Shown piece after piece: positions 6,834 through 9,435 of a stretch of 9,435 nt of DNA; the stretch's first letter is position 1; each line of letters starts with the position of its first letter. The notes under the pieces were generated by a model. It did no database searches, had not been told where the DNA came from, and saw nothing but the letters and a program-made list of their open reading frames with translations. The translations under genes and the position numbers were made by a program. Location of the stretch: NCBI GenBank assembly GCA_900772425.1, contig CAAHEK010000091.1, positions 1 through 9,435 on the forward strand, written 5' to 3'. The DNA is from an uncultured Lachnospira sp. (lineage in GTDB: Bacteria; Bacillota; Clostridia; Lachnospirales; Lachnospiraceae).

Positions 6834-6967
6834 CAAGAAATTTAATTTTTTTTATAATTTTTTAATTTTATACATTTTTATGAATCTTATATTGCATAGT
6901 TACAGGCATATATGGTATCTATTATATTACGTTAAATTTATACTAGAATTGAAAGCGAGATATTACA
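6834..6967 (+). promoter_or_regulatory. AT-rich divergent spacer with weak candidate promoter for the small acidic gene
   Basis: This stretch separates the minus-strand T-box promoter from the plus-strand gene at 6968. It has runs of A and T and no coding content. The best -10 is TATACT (6939-6944, five of six), with no good -35 at 16-18 bases; TTGCAT (6892-6897) with TATCTA (6916-6921) is a weaker alternative. The ribosome site before 6968 is poor (AAGCGAGA, 6953-6960). Confidence 0.3.
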
Positions 6968-7225
6968 ATGGATGTTAGACAGATTGAATTAATTGTTAAG
7001 CGCATTAAAGAAGGATATTATGACAACTCGGACAGAATGTCAGATGTTGTAGCACCTTTAATGGAAGCATTTGGTGATGATTTGGGAGAAATACTTGAGT
7101 ATCTGGAAGGCTGTGAGGAGGAAGATGTTGAAGCACTTGCAGAGGTATTTGATTATCTTATAGGCGAATTTGCAGATGATCCAAGAGTTGAACAGCTGGA
7201 GCAGTTACAGAATAATATAGGATAG
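6968..7225 (+). CDS. Small acidic protein of unknown function
   Basis: An 85-residue protein that I do not recognise. It has 24 acidic residues (10 Asp, 14 Glu) against 6 basic ones (4 Arg, 2 Lys), so it is strongly negative. No signal peptide or membrane segment is visible, so it should be cytoplasmic. The sequence looks mostly helical, with regularly spaced hydrophobic residues in E-I-L-E-Y-L-E and E-A-L-A-E-V-F-D-Y-L-I. There is a single Cys in G-C-E-E-E-D. The first half carries most of the basic residues. The only evident start is ATG 6968, with a weak ribosome site (GCGAGA). The codon use and length argue for a real gene rather than a chance frame, and no competing frame covers it. There is no obvious terminator before the next gene 93 bases downstream, so it may be co-transcribed with the lipoprotein. 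Confidence 0.7.
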   Translation: MDVRQIELIVKRIKEGYYDNSDRMSDVVAPLMEAFGDDLGEILEYLEGCEEEDVEALAEVFDYLIGEFADDPRVEQLEQLQNNIG

Positions 7226-7318
7226 TATATCATTATAAATAATTATATATTTATTTAAGAAATAATAAAAAACAAAAGAAGAAAGCTGACGGCTTATGAT
7301 TAAGGGGGATAAAAGAAT

Positions 7319-8710
7319 ATGAAAATGAAAAGAAAAGCAGCTTTAATAATGTGCCTTGCCATTATAGTTTCTAATGTATGTGGCTGTTCATTTGGAAAAG
7401 AAAAGAATAATCAGGGTAATACTGATAACCACAATATTAATATTTCTGAGGAAAATGGTGCAGACAGTATTAATGAAGGTGGTGTGGGAGAAATTATAAC
7501 AAAAAAACTGAATCCGTTATTAACACCTACTGATGAGATTGTTAAATTCTTCAATGACAGAAAAGTAACATATAAAGAGACAGATGCATTTATAAGAAGT
7601 GTGACTGCTGATACAGCATTTGGGGCTGATGCTTACTATGAGTTTGGTGTATATAAAGAAGGTGCATATAACGGACCTTTATTTGCGGAAATGGGTGACC
7701 GTAACAATATTATGACTACAGAAGTTAATATAGTAATAGGCTGTAAGGATAAAGATTCTTATATAAATACAGGAAAAAAGATAGAACAATATCTTTCACA
7801 GGCAGCTTTAAAGAATACTATGGAAAAAAAGAAAACTGAAGATATTCTTCTTAATTATAATAATATATATAATCTTAAGTACGGAAATAGAAAGCCGGAT
7901 GAGAGTATAAGACTTAAGAATACAAGTGTAACTAATTATGTTACATCCATATTTGACAAAGAATATAGAAATGACGGATACGGTGCTTATGCAGAAATGG
8001 TTTATCCGGAAGGATACGGTGGACAGAATTTAGAGTATCTTAGTAAAGAAGGACTTGTCACATGGTCTTATGGAGAAGTTGATAAATCATATAATGAAAG
8101 CATAGAGAATCTTTTTATATTAGATAGGGATCAGTATCTTGCATATTATGTAATATCAATGAAGATACCTTCTACACCATCATTGGTATATAATGGCGTA
8201 TATTACAGGGATGCGGATGAATTTTCTAATTATAACAAGGAACATCAGCCATGGTATGAGGCTTATGAAAAATTTTTCACAAACCAGTCATCTAAAAAGA
8301 AAAGTCTTGCGCTTGCATATATAGATGATGACTATGTACCGGAAATGATATATTCTCCTGATCCAACAACAAATGCAACAGGATATAAGGTGTACACATA
8401 TAAAGACGGACAGGTAACAGAGCTGGCTTCATCAAGGTATAAGCCAACGGTATATGGCATTAAAAGTGGATATTTTTCAATATATCCCGGACGTGAAAAC
8501 ACAACAGCGTATAAGCTTGAAAATGGTAAAATTACAAGTGATTCAGAACTTATAGCAAAAGATGGAACAGTTGATTTTACTTATATGGTAGACGGTGTTA
8601 GCGCATCAAAGGAAGCCTACAATACAAGGCTTAATACATATCCAAAAAATATCGAATTAAAGATGACCAACGATTATTATCAAGCATATAGTAATGCTTT
8701 ATTTAGATGA
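7319..8710 (+). CDS. Predicted lipoprotein of unknown function
   Basis: A 463-residue exported lipoprotein. It starts with a basic stretch M-K-M-K-R-K, then a hydrophobic segment (residues 7-20) and a lipobox-like V-C-G-C that puts the lipidated Cys at residue 23. An Asn-, Glu- and Gly-rich linker of about 35 residues follows, typical of a tether to the membrane surface. The middle (about 60-325) is a globular region rich in Tyr, Asn and Lys that I do not recognise. Near residues 330-345 the pattern L-A-L-A-Y-I-D-D-D-Y-V-P-E-M-I-Y resembles the 'D-x-D-x-x-P-E-L' surface motif common in Lachnospiraceae exported proteins. It is followed by Y-K-V-Y-T-Y-K-D-G-Q-V, suggesting a beta-propeller-like or calcium-binding C-terminal part (weak inference). 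The strong ribosome site AAGGGGG precedes ATG 7319; a second ATG lies two codons later. The gene converges on the esterase with a 22-base gap. Confidence 0.85.
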   Translation: MKMKRKAALIMCLAIIVSNVCGCSFGKEKNNQGNTDNHNINISEENGADSINEGGVGEIITKKLNPLLTPTDEIVKFFNDRKVTYKETDAFIRSVTADTAFGADAYYEFGVYKEGAYNGPLFAEMGDRNNIMTTEVNIVIGCKDKDSYINTGKKIEQYLSQAALKNTMEKKKTEDILLNYNNIYNLKYGNRKPDESIRLKNTSVTNYVTSIFDKEYRNDGYGAYAEMVYPEGYGGQNLEYLSKEGLVTWSYGEVDKSYNESIENLFILDRDQYLAYYVISMKIPSTPSLVYNGVYYRDADEFSNYNKEHQPWYEAYEKFFTNQSSKKKSLALAYIDDDYVPEMIYSPDPTTNATGYKVYTYKDGQVTELASSRYKPTVYGIKSGYFSIYPGRENTTAYKLENGKITSDSELIAKDGTVDFTYMVDGVSASKEAYNTRLNTYPKNIELKMTNDYYQAYSNALFR

Positions 8711-8739
8711 TTATAATATGAAATTAAGTTAATTATAAT
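8710..8739. terminator. Weak AT hairpin between convergent genes
   Basis: ATTATAAT occurs at 8710-8717 and 8732-8739. Being self-palindromic, the copies can form an 8-bp all-AT stem with a 14-base loop. They also form a 10-base direct repeat, ATTATAATAT. The hairpin is the only termination-like structure between the lipoprotein gene and the esterase gene, and it touches both stop codons. It is thermally weak. Confidence 0.3.
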
Positions 8740-9435
8740 ATTTCCAGGTTTAACATTGGCTCTGCTATGGAATAACCGGGTGTTGTTAATATATTTTTTA
8801 AATATGTGAGTTCGGGATTATCATTTTCTTTAATAAGGCTTACAAGACCTTTTGTTAACAGCCATGCACCATATTTGTTAAAATGTGTTTTTTCAAAAAC
8901 TGTAGCAGGGTTATTTAAGGCTTTATTAAAGTTATCAGGCCACAGACCTTTGGTTATGCCTTTTTTAACAGCCATATACTTGTTTATATTGGTATGTCCG
9001 ATTTTTTCAAAAAGCTGGACTGAATAAGAGAATAAATCTATTACAGGGGTATGAGTTTCCTCACCAATCTGCTTCATTGCCCTTATATAGCTGAAATTAT
9101 CTCCGCCGTGAAGACCTTTGTTGTCCATGATTGTACCATCATTATTAAAATATGTTCTTGCAGGTGCGGTAACAAGGACAGGTACAGCCATATGTTCCCT
9201 TGCAAGGTCAATATACTGTTTTATAAACCACTTGTAGCTGCCTTTGGAAGCATCCTTTGAATAAGGATAATAGGAGTCATAAGGATAAGCGTTTAACGCA
9301 GCTTTTACGCTATTGATGACAGCCTCTTTGTCCTGTATTGAAGTATCCTTCATGAGGGCAGCTATATATTCAGGCGGAATATAATCTTTTGAAACCCGCT
9401 CACCGGGAATCACAGGATATCTTCCGTTATCGTCA
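8733..9435 (-). CDS. SGNH/GDSL-type esterase, likely CE12-like rhamnogalacturonan acetylesterase (N-terminal part outside window)
   Basis: The frame runs open to the right edge, so 233 C-terminal residues are visible. The GTG at 9413 is not taken as a start, because the frame continues upstream as D-D-N-G-R-Y-P. Features match carbohydrate acetylesterases of the SGNH fold. These include Y-I-D-L-A-R-E followed by V-P-V-L-V-T-A-P-A-R, H-T-P-V-I-D-L-F-S-Y-S, and a C-terminal T-H-F-N-K-Y-G-A that carries the catalytic His (codon 8885-8883). In CE12 enzymes the motif is D-x-T-H-F; here the acid position is Glu (E-K-T-H-F, codon 8894-8892). The catalytic Ser block and the Gly/Asn blocks would lie upstream of the window. 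Such enzymes remove acetyl groups from rhamnogalacturonan in pectin. Whether it is secreted cannot be seen. The SGNH call is good; the substrate is inferred. Confidence 0.75.
   Translation of the reverse strand, partial: DDNGRYPVIPGERVSKDYIPPEYIAALMKDTSIQDKEAVINSVKAALNAYPYDSYYPYSKDASKGSYKWFIKQYIDLAREHMAVPVLVTAPARTYFNNDGTIMDNKGLHGGDNFSYIRAMKQIGEETHTPVIDLFSYSVQLFEKIGHTNINKYMAVKKGITKGLWPDNFNKALNNPATVFEKTHFNKYGAWLLTKGLVSLIKENDNPELTYLKNILTTPGYSIAEPMLNLEIL

Noticed and set aside
7280..7300. AAGC/GCTT inverted repeat before the lipoprotein gene
   Set aside because: A 4-bp stem with no T tract is too weak to call a terminator or operator.
9411..9413. GTG as the start of the esterase gene
   Set aside because: The frame remains open to the window edge, the upstream residues continue the domain, and no ribosome site precedes the GTG, so the gene is partial.
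1..9435. Mobile elements, CRISPR arrays, tRNA or rRNA genes
   Set aside because: No transposase or integrase frame, no regularly spaced repeats with unique spacers, and no tRNA cloverleaf were seen in the intergenic stretches.

Overview
The window is AT-rich DNA with a Clostridia-style gene set: a tRNA-sensing T-box leader, a Gram-positive type lipoprotein, AzlCD and CstA transporters, and strong AGGAGG-type ribosome binding sites. The codon use, the FolD/FchA variants and a likely pectin-side-chain esterase suggest a gut member of the Lachnospiraceae. This placement is an inference from gene style; no rRNA or other marker gene is present.

Layout. Positions 1-3347 (+) form one compact run: the 3' end of dapF, then fchA, folD and glpK. 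Gaps are 24, 0 and 8 bases, so a single operon is likely; its promoter lies upstream of the window. An AT hairpin at 3354-3386 separates it from the convergent minus-strand block 3367-6833. In transcription order that block is: a promoter (6833-6805), a T-box leader with a complete antiterminator/terminator switch (6798-6481), cstA (6425-4695), a strong 15-bp-stem terminator (4654-4586), an AT-rich spacer with short repeats, then azlC and azlD. Positions 6968-8710 (+) carry a small acidic protein of unknown function and a 463-residue lipoprotein. From 8733 to the right edge (-) lies the C-terminal part of an SGNH-type (CE12-like) esterase.

How the genes may work together. FchA and FolD both act on methenyl-tetrahydrofolate. 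The FolD here lacks the lysine and glutamine that the family uses for cyclohydrolysis, while FchA belongs to a family that can do that step, so the two probably split a job normally done by one enzyme. The T-box leader reads as leucine-specific: a CUC specifier sits in a well-formed specifier loop. CstA would therefore be switched on when uncharged leucyl-tRNA accumulates. CstA homologues import pyruvate or peptides, and pyruvate is the carbon precursor of leucine and valine. The azlCD genes directly downstream encode a branched-chain amino acid exporter pair. The minus-strand block thus looks like a leucine-linked uptake gene beside an exporter, on separate transcripts. No mobile element, CRISPR array, tRNA or rRNA was seen.
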